Source: Tanypteryx hageni (lineage: Eukaryota; Arthropoda; Insecta; Odonata; Petaluridae). From it: 64,000 nucleotides of DNA. The position numbers were made by a program, and so were the translations under genes. A model generated the notes under the pieces. The model saw only the letters and a list, made by a program, of their open reading frames with translations. It was not told the origin of the DNA and did no database searches. Positions within the stretch are counted from its first letter, which is position 1. Each line of letters opens with the position of its first letter. Positions 24,561 through 36,868 of this stretch are shown here, in pieces. The DNA lies in contig CM054114.1 of the NCBI GenBank assembly GCA_028673005.1, positions 10,881,108 to 10,945,107 of the forward strand. The letters run 5' to 3'.

Positions 24561-27230
24561 GACGGCGGGATGCAATCAATCATTTAGCCGAGAGATCAGG
24601 GGATCAGCCAGGGCTGGGATAGTGGCGAGGAGGTCGCACTGGGAGGGAGGAGATAAAGAGAGAGAGCGGGAGGGAAGAAAGGGAGGCGTATAGGAGAGAG
24701 AGAGAAAGAGCATTTGTCCAGTCCTGGGGATATCCGGGGCTCGCCCTTATTTAACGACCCCTTCCCAAAAAAGCCTCCTCAGAGTACCAAATGTTCGGCT
24801 CTTGAGATTATCGAAAAGGCTAGCCGGTTGGATGGAGGATCTCCTAAAACCGTAAAATATGTCTCATTTTAAGTCCTCTTGCCAGTACTGTCTCGCTGCT
24901 TATTTCTCCCTTTGGCCGGGCGTATTTCACGATGAAATCCGCGCGATTTTACTAATTGGTCTCTTTGTCGATTATAGCGATGGGGCGGGTAAGAGCCTTA
25001 TGTCTTCTGCTGGACCCGATTTGAATCAATGCAGAACGGAATTGACAGTTAACGTTTATGCGGATGTCGAGTCTACAACAAATTGAAATCCTTGCTACGC
25101 CTCATCTACGCCACTGCTTGTCTGATGAATTCATAGTCGATTTCTCCTTAATAAATTTCTGAATTCGGGAAATTAAAATCCATATGAAGATGCATATAGG
25201 GGTAGCGGTAAAAGGCACTTAAAGAAAGAATGGTAAAATTTTAGTCTCCTTGTTTATTGGTTCGTAAAATATGAATTTCAAAATCTTCGTTAAAAGCAGG
25301 ATCGATTCAAGGAAAAGTAAATATTGCTCATTGCAAAATGTATCAAATACAGTCAAATCCCAATGAAAGATTTTATGACTTATTTCGGTGTATATAACTA
25401 CATTTTAGCGGTTGCAAATTCCAGGTAAAAATGCTATCAAATGGTCGATTTCAAATTCCCAAAATACAGGTTGATAATCTCTTTGTATTCGTCGAAACAT
25501 TTTTTCAAATAAAATATGAAGAAAATTAGGTTATTTTAAGTGCCCAAACGTAGTAAAAGGCACTCAAAAATTAACATAAAGAGCAACTTTCTTGCATAAA
25601 GAAATTCCTAGCAGCTCCTAACAAATGTTACCTGATTCTTTTAGAAGAAATAAAATAATATCTGAAGTTTGTAATTTTTCAGCTGGATAATATATAACGC
25701 TGCATGACACCATAATACTTAATACGACAAACAAAAGAACGACAAACTTTCCCAGGAAATTACACAAGAATTTCATAAGGGACGTTAAATTCGACTTGGC
25801 AAGCAATAGTTAAGGCTTTGAAAAGCAAATGCGAGGCAATTATAACTTCGTTGAAGAAGTCTTTTTTTCTTGTTTCTCGACATGCACTCGAGAGCACGAG
25901 CATTAAACAGTTCTTCCTCGCATTCATTGTTGTTTTTTTCCTCCAACCCAACCCTCTTCCACTCCCACTCGCCATCTTTCGAGATTCGTTCGAAAGCGTC
26001 CACGCAATTCGGCACTTTTGTTTTTTTATATATATTTGTTCATTTGATATTTTTCCGTTTTGTTTGTGTATGTAGCGTCACGGTTGCACCGCTCACGTCA
26101 AAATTCCTGAAAAACACAGCGGAATTTATTCGAGGAGCGGGCAAAGCGCGCTCGCTGACTCCTCTCTTGGTCGTTTGCATAAGAATAGCCTTGTCTTATT
26201 GAAGGGGTTCACATAATGCATTCAAGAGTTCCGGCATCGTAGTTAAATATTTCCGCTCTGCTGCCACGGACAATGAGTTTAATTTCAAGTTTTGTGCGAG
26301 GAGACATGGACTAATATACATTTGCATGCATAATTAATGCGGTCTTTCAATTTTTTGGATTTTTTTGGAGGAAAAAGGCAGTCTCTCCTTCCATTTTTCT
26401 AAGATTATACAGTATTGAAATTCTGTTTCTATTTTCTTGCTCTCTGTCTCTCTTTTAAATAAATAATTTTTCTCTGCTCTGATCACTTTGCTCATTTCTA
26501 ATCGTTTAACATCTTTTTTTGCTCTCTGATAGATTTAGCCAATATCTGACCGTTTCTCATACGTATATCACATTATTAGTTAAAGCTTTACTTCCTTTAA
26601 TTCTCTCATAGCTATTAATTGTCTTACCAATACTACTATAAAATATAATAAGCAATGTATTCATTCATTGGCGGAATTTTTGTAATGTTGTCTCATCAAA
26701 CCTCGACATTAAGCTGTTTATGTCGAAGCATACGGTTGTTAAACTAAAAGTTTATGAACGTAATAGACTATAATCATATATTTGACGCTTTCACCATTTT
26801 TCCCAGCTTAATTTATGCCACAAAAATTAAGTCGACAGTTACAGCTACAGTTTCTTTCAAATATCTAATCAAAGTGAGGAATACATGTATTTAACGATAT
26901 GCCAGATGAAAATAATCTCATTATATTCTATGTAAATTTACGTAACTGATTACATAATGTGGCGTCAACATTATCTGTGTAATCTTGAATTAATACTCTT
27001 AAGAAATGAGAATCTATACGGCCTTAATCGAAAATGTCCTAATAACCAATTGAAAATATGTGTGATATATTTAAGACGTTTACTTTTTAAGGTTACTGTC
27101 TATTACGTGGATAAATTATCATCGTATATTTTTTCAGCTATCCGGCCAAGCAGGACGCTTCGAAGTAATCACGCCATTCAGCTTTCACCGGGAACCTTGG
27201 TCAAGTGATCGAAGGGGTCGTCACTTTGAG
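24561..27230. other. mixed then AT-rich DNA, no gene recognised
   Basis: A GA-rich patch lies at 24630-24710. The motif GTAAAAGGCACTYAAA occurs at about 25210 and about 25553, with an inverted TTTTAAGTGCC near 25533. This may mark ends of an old 330-350 bp insertion but is too short to class. 26450-27200 is AT-rich. Confidence 0.5.
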
Positions 27231-28766
27231 AAGAGAGGACGATCACCGTCGAGGAGCATGGCCGCGCTAGAAGATGATAACCGTAAAGTACCGAATTAAA
27301 AAATCAAAAAGCAAAACACGAGCTTACAATCGTGAAACATCTGTATTAATAAACCACATTCCATATCGCACAATTTATCCTTCGGTCTAAATTTATCTTT
27401 TTGACTCTCCAAAGACAGACACAAACACTGGCTCCTGCTTTTTAAATACACTCAGAGATGAAATAAGGGTTTTACCCACTCAGAAATGTTTTCAGAAAGG
27501 GTTGAGGGGAAAAAAGAAGGAGGTCCGAATTAAAAAAGATTTGAAGGCATTAAAAAAGTAGGGGAAATAATGAAAAGGAGGAGGAGGAGATGGTTGGGGG
27601 GGCGAAGGGGAGGGGGAGAGCGGTCAAAGCAATCTCTAGAGGTTGATTGGCCTTGCGCGCAAGGACAATATAGATCTGGATGGTGCCCCGCCATTTCTTT
27701 TTTATTCCGGTCCGCTTTAATTTTTCGTTTCCCATAATCCTCCCTTCTCCCTCTCCCCTACTCTCGGCGGGAAAAACCTCGCGCCGCCCCATCCTTCGGC
27801 AAATAACTGAAGCGAGGGTATCAAACGAGTCTTAGAACACGATAAGTTGGCCGAGTATATGCCCCGGTCTTTCTCATTACCTCCAGCAGCCTAATTGCCT
27901 CTCTTCCCGACCCGACATCCTGCCTCTCACCATGGACATAGGTGACAATTACCCCCCTCCCTCCCACTCCCTCCCTTCCGCCTCTTTTTATACTCCTCTT
28001 GTTTATTTTCATCCCCGATTTTTTCTCGCTCCCTTTATGTGGGGTCGAGATGAACCTCCCCCTCTCGGCAGCCTTTTGCAAATATGCTTTTTGATCTCCG
28101 CCTCCGATAGGCCGCCTCCAACCTGGTTCTTCTCATTAACTTTCCTTTCTCTACCTCTTTTTGGTTTGAGGTGGCCTCCACGAAGAGAGAGAAAGAGAGA
28201 AGCGAAGTCCTTTTTGTTTTTCATTTTTCCCTCGCCTCCCTCCTTAGCCTCTCCCTTCCTCCGCCAGGGCGCGCCCTTACCCGTGCCTATCACGGCGACT
28301 CGGCGGCTGAAGAGACCGGCCATCGCCTCCATGTCTTTGGGCCGAAGGGGCCGACCTGGTCCCCCTTAACGCAGCCGGATGCCCTCCGTCTCGCCCCCTT
28401 GCGAGAAGGAGGCGGCGGAGGAGGGCCAGCGCCCCCATGCATGCCCCCCGCCCCATCCGTGTAAGGGCAGTATGCTCCCATCTTGCTTATTCTTTCTCTC
28501 TTTTCTTATTCTTGTTTCGAATGAACGGATTTCCAGCTGATCTTCACTGCTTGAATTGTATATACTATTTTGTCTTTCGCCCCTTGCTATCATCGCTATT
28601 CGTTATATGTACTTACCAATGGTCAACCTAATGCAGACATCGGATTTCCCTTCTCCCTTGTGAGTGTGTTTGGTATGTAAGGAGTAATGGCTATAATGAT
28701 CCAAGAGGTTGATTAGCCGGACATATAAGCGAACAACAACTACCAATGATCAACGTCTATTACAGG
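27231..28766. other. mixed DNA with CpG-rich block
   Basis: Purine-rich at about 27490-27620, pyrimidine-rich at 27940-28260, and CpG-rich at about 28255-28460. Overlapping frames on both strands in the CpG-rich block lack any recognisable domain. A promoter-associated island is possible but no transcript structure is visible. Confidence 0.5.
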
Positions 28767-28774
28767 TTATAGAT

Positions 28775-29085
28775 GAGGGGAGTCCAAACTACGGCCCGCA
28801 GGTAGGATGCGGCCCGAGAAGGGTTTTTGTGCGGCCCGCGAAGCTATGGCGGAAAAGCAATTCGAAAAATTTAACACAAATTCATACAGTATTATGAAAA
28901 TTTTGAAGCTTTTAATATTGAAATTTTAACTCGATTTAGACTCGATTTTCACTTATGTGGAACCTCAGAATCCGATTTTAACTCTAATCCTGTCCGCCGA
29001 TGAATTGGCAGCTTCAAATGCGGCCCGCCGAAGGATTTGCATCTACCAAAGCGGCCCCCCATGTAGAAAAGATCGTATACCACTG
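28775..29085. mobile_element. hAT miniature element, copy 1 (311 bp)
   Basis: The left end GAGGGGAGTCCAAAC and inverted right end CAGTGGTATACGATC are versions of a CAGNGGTGTCCAA-type hAT terminus. Both subterminal regions carry CGGCCC blocks. The 8-bp flanks TTATAGAT (28767-28774) and TTATAGGT (29086-29093) match at 7 of 8, as expected for an aged hAT target duplication. The interior is AT-rich and non-coding, and shares the AAGGGTTTTTGT block with the copy at 36585. Confidence 0.78.
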
Positions 29086-29093
29086 TTATAGGT

Positions 29094-30240
29094 GCTTATG
29101 TCTTCTCTGATCTTCCTATCATCTGGCAGGCCTTTCCGTAATCTTAAAAAGATGCATCGAGCATGGCATGTCTTCCCTATACCTAAAGAATAGGTCTTTG
29201 AGGTAGAGTTGGAAGTGTTAGAAGTGAAATTGCTCCTTAATAATATGTCTTTATTTGGAAGACAATTCTTAGAATCTATGAGTGCCATACCGGAGTTAAA
29301 GTTTATTACCAATGTCATAACAGGTTGATATTTAGTAAGAAATTGCCAAGGATCGAGGTTTATCTTTTCTGATGAATATTTTTAGACCGCGCTATTTTAT
29401 GGGTTGTACGGGTTGTGCGTAGAACATTTCATTCATCAAAATATTTGGTAATTTAAAAATATTTATCAAGCTAAAAGATGAAAAATACCACGACATTTAA
29501 ATTTTAATTCAAAAGCGAACGCATTTTGCTGTCCAATAATTTCTGTCAAATAATGAAGCAGTACTGAGGCATTTTGAATGAGCGGGAAATCGGTCTTTGC
29601 GTAAAAATATTACTTTTATTTTATTAACGTTGTCTGTGGTGTAGAGGATGAACCAGAAAACCCATAATGTCTCCTGTAGTTTAAAGAACGAAGCACATTT
29701 AGGATTTCGCGTTCCTAGAAAAAAACTAAACTACCGAGGAATTTGATACCGTACCGTAGGGTAATTAAAAGTTTCTTTTGACAGGTTTCATGTTTCTCTA
29801 AATTTCGTTGGAATACTTGTATAAAAGGCTTTGTAATAATTCAAATGCGTTGGAATCTAAAACTTTTATCCAGTGTTAAGATAATTTGCTATAAAATGGT
29901 ATTATTATTTTTGTCATTTACCAAGTTCATTTCTATTTAATCGTGGAAGAATTTCTTCCCTTATTTATTGTTTAACGGAATTTAGTTAAATATTCAAGTT
30001 AATATGTGTGCTCATGCGAACGAAAAAATAATTAGAACATTAAAGACATGTTAAAAAACTAAAAGTATAATAGGATTTCTTTATTTCGAATGTATTTAGA
30101 AGAAGCTTTGTTTAAATACGCATTTGTGAACATTTTTGCTTTCTGCAAACAAAACGTTTCTATTTGCCGTGTATTGATAATCATTCTCCTTGAGTAATCC
30201 TCACTTTCAATCTCATCGCTAAGAATGCGACGATAATATA
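29094..30240. other. AT-rich DNA, no gene recognised
   Basis: AT-rich, stop-dense sequence. A 91-codon minus-strand frame at 29043-29318 runs into the hAT element and has no recognisable domain. Confidence 0.55.
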
Positions 30241-31204
30241 TTCAATCTCTTGAATAGACAGAGAATGCCGACCCGAAACGGATTCTCGATCACGTCTTTT
30301 TCACTCGCACTGTCGCTCGTCGTAGAAACGTCGAAAATCGCCAAGTCACATCAACCGAATCAAAACCAATAGCTCTCGCTCAGTTTGCACGAGGGAAGCG
30401 TTCCTATTCCCGCGAGGGTTCTTTTTAAAACCGCTTCTAAGTGCGCGCCAAATCGCTCTCATCCGGAACTTATCAATGCTCACATACACACGCCAGAGAG
30501 AGAGAGAGATTTTCGTTTATTTTTTTCACGGACCGCCTAAAGCTTCGATCGCTTGTTGATTCACACTTAATTCTGAGACGCGCGAGCGCTCTTTTCAAAA
30601 AAAGTCCCTTTTTTCCGCGTTCGATTCCGTTTCTGTTTTTTTCTCTCTTCTCTGGCTCGCTGCGGCGTCGGTGCGAATATCCCGAATCGCCGTCCCTCCG
30701 CGCAGACTTTTTTAACGGTTGATTTGGAAGTGCGGTGTTGCCAATCAGCCAAACGGTCCGGTGGAGGGGGGAGGGGGAGAAATAGGGAGGGAGGGAGAAA
30801 GGGGAAGGGAGAGAGAAAGGGGAAGGAAGAGAGAAAGGGGAAGGGAGAGAAAAAGGAAGAAGAAAAAATATTTTCGATAAAAATGGAAAGCACTGGGAGG
30901 CATCTGTGCATTTCTCTTTTAATTCCTCTCCTTTTGCTGGCGGGAGAATAAAAAAGAACGCTTATAAGTTGAAAGAGGAGTATCGAGAGAAGGATGGAGT
31001 GGCGCTAGGAAGGGGACAGTTGAAGATCGGAATGACGGAGAGAGAGAGGTATTTATTAGCCGAGAGATTTGATTGGGAAATTAACTAAATCGGAATTTGT
31101 ATTTGTCGATGAAACCTTAAAAATCGAGTAGTGTCGCAAAATTTACAGAAGGAAACAATTACGGTATAATGAATTAAAAGTGGCATACAAAGTTGAATCG
31201 AGTG
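30241..31204. other. CpG-containing DNA followed by GA-rich tract
   Basis: CpG-containing sequence at about 30260-30720 is followed by a G/A tract with a repeating AGAAAGGGGAAGGGAG unit at about 30765-30860. No exon recognised. Confidence 0.55.
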
Positions 31205-31212
31205 ATCTATGG

Positions 31213-31689
31213 TAGTGATTCTCAGAGAGATGCGTCAGGCGACCCCTCCCTCCGGATGTTTGGTCGCCGCGACCCCACGAGAATATTCGAGAAAAAAAAC
31301 ACTCCAGTTTTCGACATACAAATTGGGAGATGTGGATAATAAGGAAATTAGTAATAAGAGTATTTTATTTTGTGCTCTCTATAAATACAAGGTTAGCACT
31401 ATAAAATATTTTATTTACAACCAAGTATGTGTATTTAAAACATTCAGACAATAGGTGGTGTATAGTTTTATTTTTAAATACAAATCACTACTGAGATATA
31501 ATTTCTTGTTTGCATTTCTTACATAAAAATCTATTTGTAAAAAAAGTTTTTGTATGTTGATATCCTACAGAACGATTTCTTTTTGGAAATAACATGGCGA
31601 TACATTAAAACCTGCAGGACTCTTAAAACCAGAATAAAATCATTTGACTTAGCTAAGAGTGCTTCCGACCCATCGTTTGAGAAACATTG
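31213..31689. mobile_element. hAT non-autonomous element of a second family (477 bp)
   Basis: The left end TAGTGATTCTCAGAG and right end GTTTGAGAAACATTG are inverted versions of the common hAT terminus CAGTGGTTCTCAAA. GCGACCCC-type subterminal motifs are present on the left. The 8-bp flanks ATCTATGG (31205-31212) and ATCTAGGT (31690-31697) agree at 6 of 8. The interior is AT-rich with no transposase. It is distinct from the GCGGCCCGC family elsewhere in this window. Confidence 0.7.
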
Positions 31690-31697
31690 ATCTAGGT

Positions 31698-33464
31698 AAC
31701 TCTTTTAGGTAAAATAAACAGTTCAAGACGCAGATGTTAGCAATTATAATTATATTAGATCTGTGAGTTTCCCCTATGCTCTGCTGCCTAAATGTAATTG
31801 TAAACATTCTATGGATGAAAGAGTTACCTAGATAATCTGATGGATTCAAGCCATAAAGTGAGCTTGTTAATTCATTAAAATGTTTTCCCATACTTGGAAG
31901 TGACAACATATGTTTTTAATAATTGTGCTGTTTTTATCTCTTGCTGAATCAAGAATGCAGAGAAACCGTGAGTGCAGAGAAGGAGAGTGAGAGAGGGGAG
32001 GAAAGAGAGAGAAGGGAGAAAATAGAGAGAGGGGAGAAGGAAAGAGAGAGAGGAGGGAAGGAAAGAGAGATAAGAGGAAAGAGAGAGAGGGGAGGAAGAA
32101 GAGAGAGGGGATAAGAGAGGAAAAAGAGAGAGGTAAAGAGAAAATGATTGGGTGAGGGCAGTTATGCAGGGAGAGGTAGAGAGGAACTGGAAAAATTGGA
32201 ACAACGAGGAAGAGGGAGAGAGAGAAAAAGAGACTAAAAAAGAGATGAAAATATGGAGCTTACGGATCGTTTTTTGGTTTGACGGTATGTGTTTAGTGTG
32301 TGTGGCGTTCGATTCGCAGTATACGGATGAGTGTGCGCGCGCGTGTGTGTGTGTGAGTGTGGGAGGGTGCGTGTCACAAGGTGGTTGGTGTTATGCCTCG
32401 TGGCGACCTCTGCGGCGAGCGGGGGAAGGAAGGAAAGGGGGGAAAGGAGGATGGGGGAGGGGGATAGGGAATTCCCTTGTATATGCGTGTGTGTGTCTCC
32501 CTCCCGCCGCTCCCCGAGTTTTTCACCTGCCTCGCGCGTCGAGGGACTGAATTATTGATGGCTCTCAAAAACCCGGAGAATTTTCGGCTATGGATATTGT
32601 GCTCTAAGTGTCGAGAAAAAGACTTCGCCTCGCATACGAGCGCGACGATGATTCACTTCGAAAAAATGTGGAGAAAAGGAGGAGAGGGCAGGAGTAGAGG
32701 GGGAGAGGTGCATGCAAACAAAGGGAGAGACGGAGGGAGAGAGAGAGAGGGAAGGAGAGAGAGAGAGACGGAGGTAGGGAGAGAGGGAGGGAGAGAGAGA
32801 GAGAGGGAGGGGATAATGCGAGCGGAGAGTGAGGGATGAAATGATGCGTTAAATGAAAACAGAGGATGGAATCGTTCCGGTATTTTATTTCACTCCTCTT
32901 TTTTTCCTGCGGTTGTATTAGGTAGTTAACGATTAAAAAAGGGCTCCGAGTTGTGCTCGTTAGAAGACATATTACGGGCTTATTTATTCCTCTGTCCTGT
33001 ATTTGTCTTTCTGATCCAAAGCGTCTGCTATATGAGAGATTTTTTTCTTCGTTGTGGTATGATGTGTATCCATGTATACTGCTCGTCTGCCCTCCGACCG
33101 TATTTTAAAATAAAATACGGCCTTTTATTGATAGTAATATTATCTCTGGCGTATGAATATTAACTTTTACTTGCAGTTAAAAAATTGTTTCAATTACTTC
33201 GACGTATTTAGTCCGCCTTAAAGGCGAATGATGCAGGAAATCATTTTAAGACGTGAGGTCACCGTTATTTAAAATACAAATTTTAACAAATCATTATAAG
33301 AAAAATATAACTATAATAAATCTGCTCGATGATACTTTCATTTTTGTATTCATATGTCTTATGTTGTAAGAAATGATTGCAAAATAATTTATTAATACTG
33401 CCGAACTTATAAAATTATGACGGGCATCATATTGTAATAGATAGGAACAGATTTTACCAATGTG

Positions 33465-33469
<5 letters not shown>
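31698..33469. other. AT-rich and GA-rich DNA, no gene recognised
   Basis: A purine tract lies at about 31970-32250, a (GT)n-containing patch at 32335-32365, a second GA tract at 32690-32840, then AT-rich DNA. A perfect 10-bp-arm hairpin (CCGTATTTTA / TAAAATACGG, 3-nt loop) lies at 33098-33120. The GA frames are low-complexity. Confidence 0.55.

Positions 33470-33513
<44 letters not shown>
33470..33513. repeat. (AT)n microsatellite left of the palindrome
   Basis: About 22 AT units, separated from the palindrome by 30 bp of non-repetitive sequence. Confidence 0.93.
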
Positions 33514-33514
<1 letters not shown>

Positions 33515-33543
33515 CAACTTACGGAAAAGGAAAGGTAAAATAG

Positions 33544-33890
33544 ATATATGGATGTCAACAAGGTGTTGGGATGAGGAAACCCAGTGAAATCTCACCAATC
33601 AGACGACTTCAGGTTGGCGAGGCCCCGGGGATATCGAAGCGACACACGTAAAAGAACACTAAAACACAGAAACATCACAAACGTAGAAGCTTTCGGAACT
33701 ACTCCTTCTTCAGCTACAGAGAGAGAAGCTGAAGAAGGAGTAGTTCCGAAAGCTTCTACGTTTGTGATGTTTCTGTGTTTTAGTGTTCTTTTACGTGTGT
33801 CGCTTCGACATCCCCGGGGCCTCGCCAACCTGAAGTCGTCTGATTGGTGAGATTTCACTGGGTTTCCTCATCCCAACACCTTGTTGACAT

Positions 33891-33898
<8 letters not shown>
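33544..33898. repeat. near-perfect palindrome, 172-bp arms, 11-nt loop
   Basis: Arms at 33544-33715 and 33727-33898 are complementary at 171 of 172 positions. The one mismatch I see is in GGATATCG versus CGACATCC. The loop is ACAGAGAGAGA. Because the arms are identical, the two strands encode the same 88-codon frame, which explains the twin open frames and is not evidence of a gene. The right arm runs directly into (AT)n. Near-identity of the arms means either recent formation or gene conversion. Candidate origins are an inverted pair of Penelope-like termini or a foldback miniature transposon in an AT microsatellite. Confidence 0.93.
33683..33717 (-). ncRNA. hammerhead-ribozyme-like motif
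   Basis: Reading the minus strand the order is GTAG, CTGAAGA (fits the CUGANGA core), a short GGA-loop-TCC stem, GAAA, then GCTT and CTAC. GTAG and CTAC would form stem I. AGCT would be a two-base-pair, loopless stem III, as in the minimal dimeric hammerheads known from Penelope-like elements. Stem II is weak, with an extra A before it. The other arm repeats the core at 33729-33759 on the plus strand, but without the GTAG partner. Activity is unproven. Confidence 0.4.

Positions 33899-33948
<50 letters not shown>
33893..33948. repeat. (AT)n microsatellite right of the palindrome
   Basis: About 28 AT units continuous with the right palindrome arm, so the arm end and the array start overlap by a few bases. 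Confidence 0.93.
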
Positions 33949-33950
<2 letters not shown>

Positions 33951-33954
<4 letters not shown>

Positions 33955-36584
33955 CCTCTCCTCGGCCATCGCTCATTCACCATCTGTGTTAGAAGAAATG
34001 TGAGGAGTCTACTGTGAACCAATGTCATAAAACGTACTTGAGCAACATTTCGCCCTTTTAAGATTTGGCACGTGGTCTTGGAACATATAGTACGTCAAAA
34101 ATCCATTTCCGTCATTTCTTCCTTTGGTGAGAGGAGTATGACAAAAAAAGCACTCACACCTCTCAGGTCGTAATCCAGAAGCACGTGCATATATTAATTT
34201 ATGGAAATAATACTCTCCTCTTTTTACTGAGAGAGAACCACCTACGAATATGGACTCACTCATATCCCCCCCCCTTTCTCGATCTCCCTTCTCCCTCCCC
34301 CCAACCTAATGAGTCCTCCGCTATGGCCAGCGGAGAGTAAAAGCACTCGCCCATTCACTCCACCCCCACCCCTCTCTTTACTTCCTCAAAAGGTTATCAA
34401 AAATACGCCATCCTTCCAGCGAAACCCCTCTCTCCGGCAATACATATAATTTACGCGAGTCCCGGAAAAAGTAGTAAAAACAAAACAAAGACGGCAAAGT
34501 GTGGCGTGCGGCAGTGCAGGGCGTATCCACGCCGCATCCGGTCTTTTTCCAGAGGCATTAACGCCCTTATTATAACCTTTTTAACGGCGGCGGGTACACT
34601 GCGAAAGCCGCATCATGAAGGGATAGCATCATATGCGCGCGCGTGGTGTGTGTGTGTGTGTGTATATATATATAAATACACACATAAAGAGAAAGAGAGA
34701 GAAGGGGAGCGGTAGATGGACTCCGTGAAAATGCTTTTCCCGGACGCGAACTCCGCTCGTAACCTCCTCATAGCCAAGAGAGATCCCGGCCAGCATTTCA
34801 GCATTACCCCGCGCATACGCGGACAGAATGGGCGTAAAAGCACGGGTGTGTGTGTGTGCGTGCGTTTCGGACTAGATAGGGGGGGGAAGGGGGGAGGAGG
34901 AGGAAGGGGTCAGGAAAACGGTGAGGAGCGAAATGTGGAATGGGTGGATTCCCTTCCTTTTTAAAATGTATTGCCCGGCAGAGGTAGTCGGAATATCGCC
35001 GTCATGGCCACGTGTGGAATGCGAGCTCTTTCCTGTAGACACTACGTTTTTGGTGCGCGAGAGAGAAAGAGAGGGTTTATTTTTTCTTCCTGCATTTGGG
35101 AAACGGACTTCTATCCCGAAGAGCAGGGGAGGCGGTGCAGAGGGTTTAGAAGGAATGCGAAGGGGGTGAAAAATAGCGCAGGAAATTATCCGAAGAGGGA
35201 GAAGGAGAGAGAGGAAGAGAGGGAAAGGGAGGGGGGAAGGGGAGAACACGAGTGTTTTCGTGCGAATGGTAGAAAAGGATGTTCTCTCTTTCGCGTTTGG
35301 TATTTTAGCAGAGAATTCCCTCGTCGGCCGAATCTTGCTCCGAGATAGCGATGATATTTTCAAGATATGTTTTGATCAGCCGTACTATGTGTTAGTCGGC
35401 GGATAATTTTCACTTGTTCGAGTTTTAGAAATTCAAGTGAAAAATTATATTCTTATTCATTAATATCTCCGAATATCCCTTATTGTTACGATGGTTTTAT
35501 GTAAAAGATACGATTTAAAAATAATTTTCCCAAATTTTGGAAAGATTCTTTCGAGCCTCAACTCGCCATGAGAAGCGCGACACCGAGGATTTGGAAAGCA
35601 ATCGTTTTGGAAGACATAACAATGGAGGCAATCACTGTGGCTACTGAGACAATTATAAGATAACAATTTGTAATTGGTTCGTGAAGGAATTGCCGTGTTC
35701 AAGATACAGCTAGCAATTTGGCAGCGAGAGGCCATTTACGTATTTATTACAGAAGGCAGATGATAATTAATGTTGCGTGGTATGGCTTTCTGTCTAGGTT
35801 TCATTTATATGTTGGTCGGAAGTCGAATTCTGTGTGCAAAACAAATTCTTGGCATTCATGTCATTATGTTTGAGGAGTAAAATATTTCATTTCCATGCGC
35901 TTTAAAAGTAGAGACATCCTAAATTTAAAAAAAAAACAGTTTGCCGGAATGGTTTTCGAGTATTTTTGAATTGCGTCTTTATGAAAATTTGGAACTCGCT
36001 CATATTTCCTTTACGTTTTCCGTAAGAGAAGCGAAAGTAGAGGAGAGCGAGAGAGGAAGGAGAGAGAGAGAGCAAGTTCATTAAAACATATAGATCCGAA
36101 ATCGAATTTCACGGAGGTAAGTGATTTTCGCCGCCAGCGTTAGGATGTTGAAGAATCTGTAAGAGCAGTCTCTGATTGATTAAGGTGGGAGAGAAGGGGC
36201 GGAAGAGTAATGAGCAAGTGGGGGAGGGGGAGGGAGAGGTATCAGAGAGGGCGGCCAGTTAATTGAGGCTTGGGAATATCAACACCGTATGATGGAGGTC
36301 TGAAGGTAGGTTCGGACGGCAGTTTTGAAGCTTTCCCATCCATCCGTTGAACGCGTTAACGACAGGCCGGTGAGGGAGTGGGGGCCTCGAAGCTGCTGAT
36401 GGGCTTTCCATGTGTATGTGTGCGCGCGCGTTTGTGTGTGTGCACATGTATGTAGGTTGTCGAGCGTGACCGTGTGTGGGTAGGAGACAAGAGGCAAGCG
36501 CGTGAGAGTTTGCGTGTGGCGACGACCAAGAGGTTCGTGGAGGAGACGACGTTACAGAAATTTGGAACGGATTCCGGGATATTA
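33951..36584. other. mixed DNA with small simple repeats, no gene recognised
   Basis: Includes a (GT)n/(AT)n compound at about 34645-34675, G-rich and GA-rich tracts at 34876-34920 and 35190-35240, and a small AT-rich hairpin (arms about 14 bp) at about 35405-35449. Long overlapping frames on both strands at 34.9-35.4 kb are compositional. Confidence 0.5.
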
Positions 36585-36868
36585 TTGGGGTGTCCAACCT
36601 GCGGCCCGCGAAGGGTTTTTGTTCGGCCGCGAAGGTTTGATGAAAAACAATCCGAAACATTTAACGCAAATTCAAACCATTTAATTAAAATATTAGTAAT
36701 AAACCTTTTAAAGGTGAAACGTTAACCATAAAAACCGTATACTTGATTTTCATTTATGTCGTACCTCAAAACGCATAGGAAACTTCCTATTTAAACTCGA
36801 ATCCGGCCCGCCGAAGGAATTGCAACCACCTATGCAGCCCGCCATGTAGAAGAGGTTGGACACCACGG
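36585..36868. mobile_element. hAT miniature element, copy 2 (about 284 bp)
   Basis: The left end TTGGGGTGTCCAACCTGCGG and inverted right end CCGTGGTGTCCAACC give a terminal inverted repeat with GGTGTCCAACC shared exactly. CGGCCCGC-type blocks occur near both ends, and the interior matches copy 1 (AAGGGTTTTTGT, CATTTAACGCAAATTCA). Flanks share GATAT but a clean 8-bp duplication is not resolved, so the ends are uncertain by 1-3 bp. No coding capacity. Confidence 0.75.

Noticed and set aside
25208..25570. GTAAAAGGCACTYAAA repeats as transposon ends
   Set aside because: The two main copies are in direct rather than inverted orientation, and the inverted match is only about 11 bp in AT-rich DNA.
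33584..33858. Two 88-codon proteins, nearly identical, on opposite strands
   Set aside because: A direct consequence of the palindrome: both strands read the same arm sequence. It is not evidence of selection for coding.
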